A stretch of 5,525 nt of DNA, taken from the NCBI GenBank assembly GCA_001640045.1, contig LUTY01002529.1, positions 1 through 5,525 on the forward strand, given 5' to 3'. The notes under the pieces are model-generated. The model did no database searches, was not told the origin of the DNA, and saw nothing but the letters and a program-made list of their open reading frames with translations. Source of the stretch: Candidatus Thiomargarita nelsonii. Lineage in GTDB: Bacteria > Pseudomonadota > Gammaproteobacteria > Beggiatoales > Beggiatoaceae. A program made the translations under genes and the position numbers. Positions within the stretch are counted from its first letter, which is position 1; every line of letters begins with the position of its first letter. This document shows positions 1 to 4,997 of this stretch, one piece after another.

Positions 1-56
1 CACCATAAAATGCTTTCAGGGATCAAAAAGCCAACAAAATGCACCATCAGCACGCC
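1..56. repeat. Terminal direct repeat, left copy (identical to 5470-5525)
   Basis: These 56 bases match the last 56 bases exactly and in the same orientation. The repeat lies inside narI (about codons 59-77) and the reading frame is continuous through it. An overlap of this kind at both ends is what a circular molecule, or a tandem repeat collapsed by an assembler, looks like when written out linearly. The unique length would be 5469 bp. Confidence 0.97.
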
Positions 57-230
57 TAAAATACCATAGTGCCAAGCCACTGAGCCCCAAAATAGTTGCC
101 GAGTTTCTAAAAATTGAGAGGATAGACTTGAATAAGAAAATCGATCATTCGTATATCGCCAAACGCTTCCCAGTATGGCGATGATAATACACACATAAGG
201 AAAAATAGCAAACAATAATAGATCATACAT
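1..230 (-). CDS. narI: NarI, respiratory nitrate reductase gamma subunit (cytochrome b), N-terminal part
   Basis: First 76 codons of NarI, the membrane subunit that takes electrons from quinol through two b-type haems and passes them to NarH. The ATG (bases 228-230) is preceded by GGAG at 242-245 on the complement, about 11 bases upstream. The protein begins MYDLLLFAIFPY, a hydrophobic first membrane segment, followed by the typical WRY turn and a second segment. His54 and His64 have the ten-residue spacing of the E. coli haem ligands His56 and His66. The frame runs off base 1, but the first 56 bases recur at 5470-5525, where the same frame continues to a stop at 4998. Joined, the gene has 234 codons including the stop (233 aa; E. 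coli NarI is 225). It lies 82 bases beyond the narJ stop, separated by an inverted repeat. The family assignment is secure; the split is a consequence of where the sequence is cut. Confidence 0.93.
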   Translation of the reverse strand, partial: MYDLLLFAIFPYVCIIIAILGSVWRYTNDRFSYSSLSSQFLETRQLFWGSVAWHYGILGVLMVHFVGFLIPESILW

Positions 231-250
231 AATTAGGTTTTCTCCAGCTA

Positions 251-310
251 GTGCAAGGTACGCCTTGCACTCCTGAGAATGAACTCCGGAGTGCAAGGCG
301 TACCTTGCAC
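251..310. repeat. Inverted pair of GTGCAAGG palindromes in the narJ-narI spacer
   Basis: Two 20-base palindromes, GTGCAAGGTACGCCTTGCAC at 251-270 and its reverse complement at 291-310, form a larger inverted repeat. Its arms are 251-276 and 285-310, with 25 of 26 positions pairing around an 8-base loop. The structure starts 2 bases beyond the narJ stop and fills most of the spacer before narI. In the transcript it would form a strong hairpin between the two genes. There is no T-tract on the narI side, so it does not look like a simple terminator. RNA stabilisation, processing or partial attenuation are possible roles but only inferred. A related copy lies in the narG-narH spacer. Confidence 0.9.
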
Positions 311-312
311 GT

Positions 313-834
313 TTAATTTTGAAGTACGATTAAAGCACTCCGAAGTACCGGCACATAAGGATTAGATGAATTATCCTCAAAGTTATCATTCATTTTTTGA
401 AAAACGGGTAACAGGCACTCAGAAATCAAATCATTGGCTAAACTGTCATCCGGCTCAAGTGTGCATAAGAAGTTGAATAATACAGGAATATGGTCTGCGA
501 GTTCTTTTTTCGCATCAAAACCCTGTTTTTGATACTCTTCTTCAAGCCGAGCCATAAAAGCACCACGTTTGAAACTTTCACCAAAGAGAAGATGACCTGC
601 AAAAATATGACAGGCTGGGTTAATGTCAAAAGTCCCAGTGTAAATTTCCTCTAAGCGGCCCAAGGGCGTACTTTCTGCAAACTTCAGAAAGCTTGCCATT
701 TTTTCTGCCGCTTGAGGATAATCTCTTTTGAGCAAGTCAACACAAGTGCCTGTTTGTTCAACCAGATTCTGTGTTGGATAATCTAACAAATCAGAAAAGC
801 AACGATAAAGTTGCTGTTGCTGGCTATCCTTCAT
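313..834 (-). CDS. narJ: NarJ, nitrate reductase assembly chaperone
   Basis: A 173-residue cytoplasmic chaperone of the NarJ/TorD/DmsD group. It binds apo-NarG and holds it until the molybdenum cofactor is inserted and the NarGH unit docks on NarI; it is not part of the final enzyme. The family signature is clear at residues 61-93 (LEEIYTGTFDINPAC, then HLLFGESFKRGAFM), followed by the conserved ELADHIPVLFNFL block at 111-123. The protein is all-helical in character with no signal peptide or membrane segment. It is shorter than E. coli NarJ (236 aa), lacking mainly a C-terminal extension. The ATG abuts the narH stop (TAAATG), and a GGGGA ribosome site lies at the end of narH (841-845 on the complement), so translation is probably coupled to narH. 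The position between narH and narI is the standard narGHJI order. Confidence 0.93.
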   Translation of the reverse strand: MKDSQQQQLYRCFSDLLDYPTQNLVEQTGTCVDLLKRDYPQAAEKMASFLKFAESTPLGRLEEIYTGTFDINPACHIFAGHLLFGESFKRGAFMARLEEEYQKQGFDAKKELADHIPVLFNFLCTLEPDDSLANDLISECLLPVFQKMNDNFEDNSSNPYVPVLRSALIVLQN

Positions 835-2328
835 TTAGGCTCCCCGTTCTAGACGTACGGTTTTGAAACCACCGAAACCTATTTCAGCTTTGAAGGTGTA
901 AGCATCTTCCATCGTCAGTTCAGCCACATATTCACGGTGGGTCGGCGGTATCACAAAACGATCCTCAAAGGTTGGCAAAGAAGTCAAACGATATATCTCT
1001 TCACAGAGTTCTGGCGTTAAGCCTGTTTTTTCAAACATCGCTTTGAGTTGAGCCGAATCCATATCGCCCACTTCTTCAGCCCGTTTGTATGTGCGGACTG
1101 TCAACAGTTTTTCCAAAACGAGACGCACCTGTTCTTCATTCCCTGCGGTGAACAAATTGGCCATGTACCGCATGGGCAGACGCGCTTTGTCCAATGAAGT
1201 GAAATAATCCTCAGAATCCACATTGTAAACGCCATCCTCCATACGCCCTAACACTGGCAAGAGTGGCGGAATGTAGAATAGCATTGGCAAGGTACGAAAT
1301 TCTGGATGCAACGGTAAAGCCAATTTCCATTTCTTAACAAATTTATAAACGGGTGACTTCTGAGCGGCTTCAACCATTGAAAATGGTACCCCACTCTTTT
1401 CCGCAGCGGCAATCACTTCAGGATCATGAGGATCCAAAATCATTTCTCGTTGAAGGTCCACCAATTCATTTTCGGGGGCTGAGGCTGTGGCTTCAATCTT
1501 ATCAGCATCGTACAATACCACGCCTAAATAACGAATGCGACCCACACAAGAATGGAAACACGCAGGGGCTTGTCCCGACTCTATTCTTGGGAAGCAGAGA
1601 ATACATTTTTCCGATTTACCCGTTTTCCAGTTATAATAAGTCTTTTTGTAAGGACAACCAGAAATACAAAAACGCCAGCCTCGGCAAGTATTTTGATCGA
1701 GCAACACTATGCCATCTTCTCCACGCTTGTAGAGCGCACCCGATGGACAAGAAGCGACACAAGCGGGGTTTAAACAATGGTTGCATATCCGTGGCAAATA
1801 GAACATGGTCAGGCGTTCTATTTCAAATAGCGCCTGTTTTTCCTCCTCAGTCAAATTGGGATCATTTTTGGCATAAACACTTGAACCACTCAGATCATCA
1901 TCCCAATTCGGCCCCGCATTGATGTCAATATTTTTACCCGTAATCAGCGAAACAGGACGGGCAGTCGGTTGATCGTCACCGGCTTTGGCATCAAATAAAT
2001 CACCGTATTTGTAGGTCCATGGCTCATAATAATCATCAATCGTTGGCAAATGAGGTTGATGAAAGATGTTAGCGAAAGTGTTGGATTTATTTTCCGCCAC
2101 CTTTAACTTGATCGTTTTTCCTTTCGGTTGCCAACCGCCTTTATACTTATCTTGGTCTTCCCATTTGGTGGGATAACCTGTACCCGGTTTGGTTTCGACA
2201 TTGTTCCACCACATGTACTCTGTACCTTCGCGATCGGTCCATATATTTTTGCAGGCAACGCTACAAGTATGACAGCCAATACATTTGTCTAGGTGAAACA
2301 TCATTGAGACTTGTGCTCTGACATCCAT
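835..2328 (-). CDS. narH: NarH, respiratory nitrate reductase beta subunit (iron-sulfur)
   Basis: A complete 497-residue NarH (E. coli 512), the cytoplasm-facing electron-transfer subunit that relays electrons from NarI haem to NarG through four iron-sulfur clusters. All four cysteine groups are present: C16/C19/C22/C26, C182/C185/C190/C194, C215/W218/C221/C225, and C242/C245/C257/C261. Trp218 replaces a cysteine exactly as in E. coli, the hallmark of the [3Fe-4S] cluster. Past residue 300 the protein shows the usual NarH C-terminal region (SPVYKFVKKWKLALPLHPEF, then FYIPPLLPV). The ATG is preceded by GGAGTGAG (2334-2341 on the complement). The gene follows narG after a 71-base spacer and directly abuts narJ. 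The run GQAPACFHSCVGRIRYLG recalls the NarH/NxrB branch containing Nitrobacter-type nitrite oxidoreductase; that placement is from memory and unverified. The protein appears intact and functional. Confidence 0.97.
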   Translation of the reverse strand: MDVRAQVSMMFHLDKCIGCHTCSVACKNIWTDREGTEYMWWNNVETKPGTGYPTKWEDQDKYKGGWQPKGKTIKLKVAENKSNTFANIFHQPHLPTIDDYYEPWTYKYGDLFDAKAGDDQPTARPVSLITGKNIDINAGPNWDDDLSGSSVYAKNDPNLTEEEKQALFEIERLTMFYLPRICNHCLNPACVASCPSGALYKRGEDGIVLLDQNTCRGWRFCISGCPYKKTYYNWKTGKSEKCILCFPRIESGQAPACFHSCVGRIRYLGVVLYDADKIEATASAPENELVDLQREMILDPHDPEVIAAAEKSGVPFSMVEAAQKSPVYKFVKKWKLALPLHPEFRTLPMLFYIPPLLPVLGRMEDGVYNVDSEDYFTSLDKARLPMRYMANLFTAGNEEQVRLVLEKLLTVRTYKRAEEVGDMDSAQLKAMFEKTGLTPELCEEIYRLTSLPTFEDRFVIPPTHREYVAELTMEDAYTFKAEIGFGGFKTVRLERGA

Positions 2329-2351
2329 TATTTCTCACTCCGCTAGGTAAC

Positions 2352-2385
2352 TCAGGAGTGCAAGGCGTACCTTGCACACTCCTGA
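2352..2385. repeat. GTGCAAGG palindrome in the narG-narH spacer
   Basis: The 20-base palindrome GTGCAAGGCGTACCTTGCAC lies at 2358-2377. It is framed by TCAGGAGT on the left and ACTCCTGA on the right, giving a near-perfect 34-base dyad with an AC bulge. It occupies about half of the spacer between narG and narH and is the third copy of the sequence pair found between narJ and narI. The only spacer-free boundary in the operon (narH/narJ) is the only one without a copy. The sequence encodes no protein, so it belongs to a dispersed small palindromic repeat, comparable in style to REP or ERIC elements. I do not recognise a named family. Confidence 0.88.
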
Positions 2386-2399
2386 CAATTCACCATTAA

Positions 2400-2816
2400 T
2401 TAAAATTGAGGCTCACCTTCTAGCTTGCGAACCATAACATGGGCATCACGATTGACCCCAGTGGGCCCCCAATAATTCAAATGGAACGTAAATTGTCCAT
2501 AACCACCCATCATCAGTACCGGTTTGAGTCGAGTACGGGTGAGACTATTATGTCCACCAGCGCGTCTACCGCCCCGCAAAGGTGATTTAGGTATGGAGAT
2601 AGTACGTTCTGGTGAGTGATACCAGATACACACACCATCAGGAATACGGGCACTGACAACCGCCCGAGTCACGACAACCCCATGGTCATTGTAAACTTCT
2701 ACCCAGTCATTATCGACAACCCCAATTTGCTCCGCATCATTAGGACTCAACCAAAAAGGTTCTATACCCCGCGACAAGGTCAACATACGGTGGTTGTCAA
2801 TGGTACCAAAGGTTGG
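2400..2816 (-). CDS. narG: NarG, nitrate reductase alpha subunit, C-terminal fragment only
   Basis: The last ~139 codons of the ~1250-residue catalytic subunit, which reduces nitrate at a molybdenum bis-MGD centre. What remains is the C-terminal molybdopterin-dinucleotide-binding barrel. Recognisable blocks are [76 protein letters not shown] and [11 protein letters not shown] before the stop at 2400-2402. They match the end of E. coli NarG (TYGDNLLMLTLSRGG, YHAQER, GGIHNSVTR, IGGYA, GSNRDEFVVVRKM). Similarity is visible to about base 2816; the frame stays open until a stop at 2844-2846. An internal ATG at 2784-2786 is a conserved Met within the protein, not a true start. The N-terminal [4Fe-4S] motif and most of the Mo-cofactor domain are absent, and opposite-strand coding begins abruptly at the break. 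The fragment alone cannot be active; a full narG presumably exists elsewhere in the genome. Confidence 0.92.
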   Translation of the reverse strand, partial: PTFGTIDNHRMLTLSRGIEPFWLSPNDAEQIGVVDNDWVEVYNDHGVVVTRAVVSARIPDGVCIWYHSPERTISIPKSPLRGGRRAGGHNSLTRTRLKPVLMMGGYGQFTFHLNYWGPTGVNRDAHVMVRKLEGEPQF

Positions 2817-2846
2817 GCGGCGATTGAGACGGGGGAAGCGGCTTTA
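2787..2846. other. Head-to-head junction between truncated narG and truncated hdrC-like gene
   Basis: Leftward, NarG coding is convincing up to about 2816. Rightward, an opposite-strand frame reads smoothly from about 2814 into the gene overlapping hdrB. Both genes lose their 5' portions at this one place. No promoter-like sequence, inverted repeat, transposon end or target-site duplication is visible here, so neither divergent transcription nor insertion explains it. The exact breakpoint cannot be fixed because both frames stay open across roughly 2790-2843. This is the only discontinuity left once the two window ends are joined. Confidence 0.75.
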
Positions 2847-2969
2847 GAAAAACACGGACTAGAGCCCACACGGCAAGTTTGCACTTTACCTGGTCAAGAT
2901 GGTGCAGCAAAAGTCTACGCTAAAGTGCGTGAAATAGAAAAAAAGGAGAAAGCGCATGAACAACAATGA
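2817..2969 (+). CDS. 3' fragment of a gene upstream of hdrB, probably an HdrC-like iron-sulfur subunit
   Basis: About 50 codons ending at TGA 2967-2969, reading [19 protein letters not shown], then [20 protein letters not shown] and a charged lysine/glutamate-rich tail. The frame is open further left but there it runs antisense through narG, so that part is probably not its own. Only the C-terminus is present and it contains no iron-sulfur motif, so the sequence itself does not identify the family. The assignment rests on position: the stop overlaps the hdrB start by 14 bases, which implies translational coupling, and HdrC-type ferredoxin subunits are the usual gene before hdrB. An SdhB/FrdB-like iron-sulfur subunit is an alternative. 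The 5' part is missing at the narG junction, so no start codon is assigned. Confidence 0.5.
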   Translation, partial: AAIETGEAALEKHGLEPTRQVCTLPGQDGAAKVYAKVREIEKKEKAHEQQ

Positions 2970-3837
2970 TGACAAATTGCATTATGCCTTTTATTCAGGC
3001 TGCTGTTTTCAAGGAGCAGATGCCCGTTTTTTTGAGATTCTGCAACAAGTGTTTGACAAGGTAGATGTTGAACTCCATTTGATGCCAGAAGCGGTTTGTT
3101 GCGGTGCCGGGGTGATTGAGGAACGCTCGGAATTGACTTCATTGGCGATCAATGCCCGCAATATGGCAGGTGCTGAAAAAATGGGATTACCTTTTTATAC
3201 GCCCTGTTCTACCTGTTTTAATGTGATTTCCAATTGCCAAAAACGGCTACAGGAAGATCCAAAATTGTTTGATCAAGTCAATGAAATATTGGCTGAAGAT
3301 GGAGTCGAGTACAAGGGAGATTGCAAACTCACTCATACTTTGTGGATGCTGGCTCAAGATGTGGGGCTTACGAAACTGAGTGAACGAATAACGAATCCGT
3401 TGAATGGACTACGGGTTGGCTCCTATTATGGTTGTCATACGCGCAATCCTGGTGATATTCAAAATTATGAATCATCAGACAATCCGACTTCCCTAGAAGA
3501 TATATTGGAAGTGCTGGGAGTAGAAATTGTCGATTATGATACCCGCGATGATTGTTGCGGTTACCATCTGACATGGCCAAATAAGGACTTGTCCCTGAAA
3601 ATGACGGGCTCGGTACTGGGAGGGGCACAAAAACAAAATGTTGATTTAATGGTCACCTCTTGCCCTTTGTGTTTCAAAAACTTGGATGGCGTACAATCCA
3701 AGGCGCTGGCAGCGACTGGGCAGAATTTCCAATTGCCGGTACTGTTTTTGCCTGAATTGGTTGGATTGGCTTGTGGCATGTCACCGCAAGATATGAAACT
3801 GGATTGGCATGCCGTGCCAGTGAATGTGCGGTTGTAA
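2956..3837 (+). CDS. hdrB: HdrB-like heterodisulfide reductase subunit, two CCG domains
   Basis: A 293-residue soluble protein of the HdrB family. The first CCG domain has Cys16/Cys17, C48-C49-G50 and C84xxC87; the second has Cys160, C200-C201-G202 and C236xxC239. Both sets follow the Cx(n)CCGx(n)CxxC pattern that in methanogen HdrB holds the noncubane [4Fe-4S] clusters at the disulfide active site. No signal peptide or membrane segment is seen, so it is cytoplasmic. The start is set by AAAAGGAG at 2941-2948, seven bases before the ATG, and by a 14-base overlap with the preceding gene. In a sulfur oxidiser such a subunit could belong to an sHdr-type sulfane-sulfur oxidation complex or another Hdr-like electron-transfer complex. 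A type-E succinate/fumarate reductase CCG subunit (SdhE) is also possible, and the window does not settle it. HdrA is not present. Confidence 0.85.
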   Translation: MNNNDDKLHYAFYSGCCFQGADARFFEILQQVFDKVDVELHLMPEAVCCGAGVIEERSELTSLAINARNMAGAEKMGLPFYTPCSTCFNVISNCQKRLQEDPKLFDQVNEILAEDGVEYKGDCKLTHTLWMLAQDVGLTKLSERITNPLNGLRVGSYYGCHTRNPGDIQNYESSDNPTSLEDILEVLGVEIVDYDTRDDCCGYHLTWPNKDLSLKMTGSVLGGAQKQNVDLMVTSCPLCFKNLDGVQSKALAATGQNFQLPVLFLPELVGLACGMSPQDMKLDWHAVPVNVRL

Positions 3838-3850
3838 TTTTGCTGTGTTT

Positions 3851-3904
3851 GGAGTCCAAGATTTATCTTGGATGAGCACACTCCCAAGATAAATCTTGGA
3901 CTCC
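3851..3904. repeat. Inverted pair of CCAAGAT palindromes after hdrB
   Basis: Two 22-base arms, 3851-3872 and 3883-3904, are reverse complements with one mismatch, separated by the 10-base loop TGAGCACACT. Each arm holds its own small palindrome, CCAAGATTTATCTTGG or its complement, and the outer edges are GGAGT on the left and ACTCC on the right. The structure begins 13 bases after the hdrB stop. It lacks a clear T-run, so it may protect the 3' end of the mRNA rather than terminate it, though that is inference. A further single copy is at 4835-4856. Confidence 0.88.
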
Positions 3905-3971
3905 TACCAAAAATACATAAGTTATGACTAAATGACTCAAAACAGATGGGTGTTTTGTTCCTTTTATTTTT

Positions 3972-3977
3972 TACAAT
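3972..3977 (+). promoter_or_regulatory. Possible -10 box upstream of brnT
   Basis: TACAAT differs from the sigma-70 -10 consensus by one base and lies 17 bases before the brnT start, in an AT-rich stretch. No good -35 hexamer is found at 16-18 bases spacing; a TTGTTC at 3955-3960 is too close. The brnT ATG also lacks a clear Shine-Dalgarno sequence. Toxin-antitoxin operons are normally repressed by their own antitoxin at such a promoter, but no obvious operator dyad overlaps it. This is a weak call. Confidence 0.25.
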
Positions 3978-3994
3978 AGCTCACAACAATATTT

Positions 3995-4285
3995 ATGAAT
4001 TTGCAATTTGAATGGGATAATCACAAAGCAGCTTTAAACTTCAAAAAGCATGGCGTTAGCTTTGAGGAAGCTAAAACTGTCTTTAATGATTCATTGGCTT
4101 ATATTTTTGATGATGAATGGCATTCTATTGGTGAACAGCGTGAAATTATTATAGGGCATTCAAAACAAAAACGATTGTTATTGGTGTTTTTCACACAAAG
4201 GGCTGAAGACATTATTCGTATTTTCAGCTCACGTCTAGCAACTAAAAAAGAACGTAGAGATTATGAAAATGGCACAAAATTCTGA
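3995..4285 (+). CDS. brnT: BrnT family type II toxin (RelE-like ribonuclease fold)
   Basis: A 96-residue protein carrying the full BrnT pattern: FEWDNHKAALNFKKHGVSFEEA at 5-26 (split here as FEWDNHKAALN, then FKKHGVSFEEA), the acidic FDDEW segment at 38-42, GEQREIIIGHS at 46-56, LLLVFFTQR at 61-69 and IRIFSSRLATKKERRDYE at 74-91. Brucella BrnT is a RelE-fold ribonuclease that stops translation and is neutralised by its antitoxin. The conserved HG, the GExR stretch and the C-terminal R-ERRDYE region are all present, so the toxin looks intact. It is 157 bases after hdrB, beyond an inverted repeat, and therefore probably a separate transcription unit. Its last 23 bases overlap the next gene, the typical coupling of a toxin to its antitoxin, with toxin first as usual in brnTA. 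Confidence 0.9.
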   Translation: MNLQFEWDNHKAALNFKKHGVSFEEAKTVFNDSLAYIFDDEWHSIGEQREIIIGHSKQKRLLLVFFTQRAEDIIRIFSSRLATKKERRDYENGTKF

Positions 4286-4478
4286 TGACAGTATGGAAAT
4301 GTTACCTGAATATGAGTTTGACTATACCAATGCGAAACCAAACAGATTTGCACAAGATGCGCTTATAACTGTGACTCTTGAGCCCGACGTGGCACAAGTC
4401 TTTAGCACCTCAGAGGCGGTTAATAAAGCACTTCGAGCTATTCTGACAGCGATTCCCAAAACCGTCACTTTAGCTTAA
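4263..4478 (+). CDS. Antitoxin partner of BrnT (short, BrnA-position protein)
   Basis: A 71-residue protein overlapping the brnT stop by 23 bases. Residues 15-30 (PEYEFDYTNAKPNRFA) match the toxin-binding linker seen in BrnA-like antitoxins (Y-DF/DYxxAKxxxxA). Residues 34-62 (LITVTLEPDVAQVF, then STSEAVNKALRAIL) give a predicted strand followed by two helices, the outline of a ribbon-helix-helix DNA-binding domain. This suggests a protein that both caps the toxin and represses the operon. It is not classical BrnA: the region after the strand reads as the AxVFxxSEAVNxALR type found with several BrnT-like toxins. The start is uncertain; ATG codons at 4263, 4269 and 4293 all lie in frame and none has a strong ribosome site, so translation is probably coupled to brnT. 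Confidence 0.75.
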   Translation: MKMAQNSDDSMEMLPEYEFDYTNAKPNRFAQDALITVTLEPDVAQVFSTSEAVNKALRAILTAIPKTVTLA

Positions 4479-4609
4479 AAATGGCTCAATCGGTTGCCAA
4501 TTGGTTGTAAACACCAGCCCCACGGCTAATCCTAAACATTTTGTTAAGACTCTTGAAAAAAATCTTGACCTCACTAACAAAAGCTTTTCAATCATGAGGA
4601 GCATAGTCA

Positions 4610-4810
4610 ATGAAAACACTTACCTTTCAAGAAGCCTTTGCCGCAATGCGCTTGTTTCTTGAAGATTATTATGAGCAAACCCATTCTGATGATGTTGGCG
4701 CATTACTTGGGGATCTTCAACTTTTAGAAGATGGTATGACAGCCGATCCTGCAGTGTGGGATGACTGGTTGGCGTGTGTGGATAAAGTTGAAATAAAAGC
4801 GGCAGCCTAG
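4610..4810 (+). CDS. Small acidic protein of unknown function
   Basis: A 66-residue protein whose start is well supported by TGAGGAG at 4595-4601, eight bases before the ATG. It has 14 Asp/Glu against 4 Lys/Arg and no signal peptide or membrane segment. The core reads LTFQEAFAAMRLFLEDYYE, then THSDDVGALLGDLQLLEDG and TADPAVWDDWLACVD, giving two predicted helices around the SDDVGxLLGDL turn. I have an impression of similar short proteins in many proteobacteria, some beside toxin genes where they may act as immunity proteins, but I cannot name a family. It is 131 bases after the antitoxin gene and carries its own ribosome site, so it may be transcribed separately. It is followed by a repeat copy and then the shared terminator. 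Confidence 0.75.
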   Translation: MKTLTFQEAFAAMRLFLEDYYEQTHSDDVGALLGDLQLLEDGMTADPAVWDDWLACVDKVEIKAAA

Positions 4811-4834
4811 TGGCTCAATGCATAAAGTATGAAA

Positions 4835-4856
4835 GGAGTCCAAGATTTATCTTGGA
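4835..4856. repeat. Single copy of the CCAAGAT palindromic repeat
   Basis: This 22-base stretch is identical to 3851-3872, including the GGAGT leader and the CCAAGATTTATCTTGG core. It lies 24 bases after the small acidic gene. Unlike the copy after hdrB it has no inverted partner, so it can form only the small 7-bp hairpin around TTTA. Confidence 0.88.
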
Positions 4857-4933
4857 CGAGTCTAAAGTTATCGCCTATTTTTGTCACGGTAACCTCTACA
4901 GCGGCACGATATGGCATTGGAAAATGGCCACAA

Positions 4934-4966
4934 AAAAATCCTATTTCTTCAAGAAATAGGATTTTT
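4934..4966. terminator. Bidirectional intrinsic terminator between orf66 and narI
   Basis: Perfect inverted repeat: AAAAATCCTATTTCTT at 4934-4949 and its complement at 4951-4966, forming a 14-bp or longer stem around a tight TTCAA loop. A run of seven A at 4932-4938 gives a U-tract for minus-strand transcripts, and the T5 at 4962-4966 gives one for plus-strand transcripts. It is 31 bases past the narI stop and 123 bases past the small acidic gene, in the right place to end both converging units. Confidence 0.85.
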
Positions 4967-4997
4967 AAATTTACAATAAAAAAATATATATAGCCAA

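Noticed and set aside
251..310. CRISPR array or phage attachment site
   Set aside because: The copies are palindromic, in inverted orientation and without regular unique spacers; no integrase or cas gene is present.
1353..1922. Long plus-strand open frame of 189 codons
   Set aside because: It lies entirely antisense to intact narH with all its cysteine motifs and has no family features.
2400..2786. Treating the ATG at 2784-2786 as the true start of a short stand-alone protein
   Set aside because: The Met lies inside the conserved NarG block [11 protein letters not shown], and NarG similarity continues upstream of it. There is no ribosome site.
2616..2969. A 117-codon plus-strand frame running continuously from inside narG into the hdrC-like fragment
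   Set aside because: Its first ~60 codons are antisense to well-conserved NarG coding sequence. Only the part after about 2817 looks like genuine protein.
3561..3887. Minus-strand open frames opposite the end of hdrB
   Set aside because: They are antisense to the conserved second CCG domain, and their ends run through the intergenic repeat.
4541..4592. Promoter for the small acidic gene (TTGTTA or TTGACC as -35)
   Set aside because: No matching -10 hexamer at proper spacing, and the better pair would start transcription inside the ribosome site.
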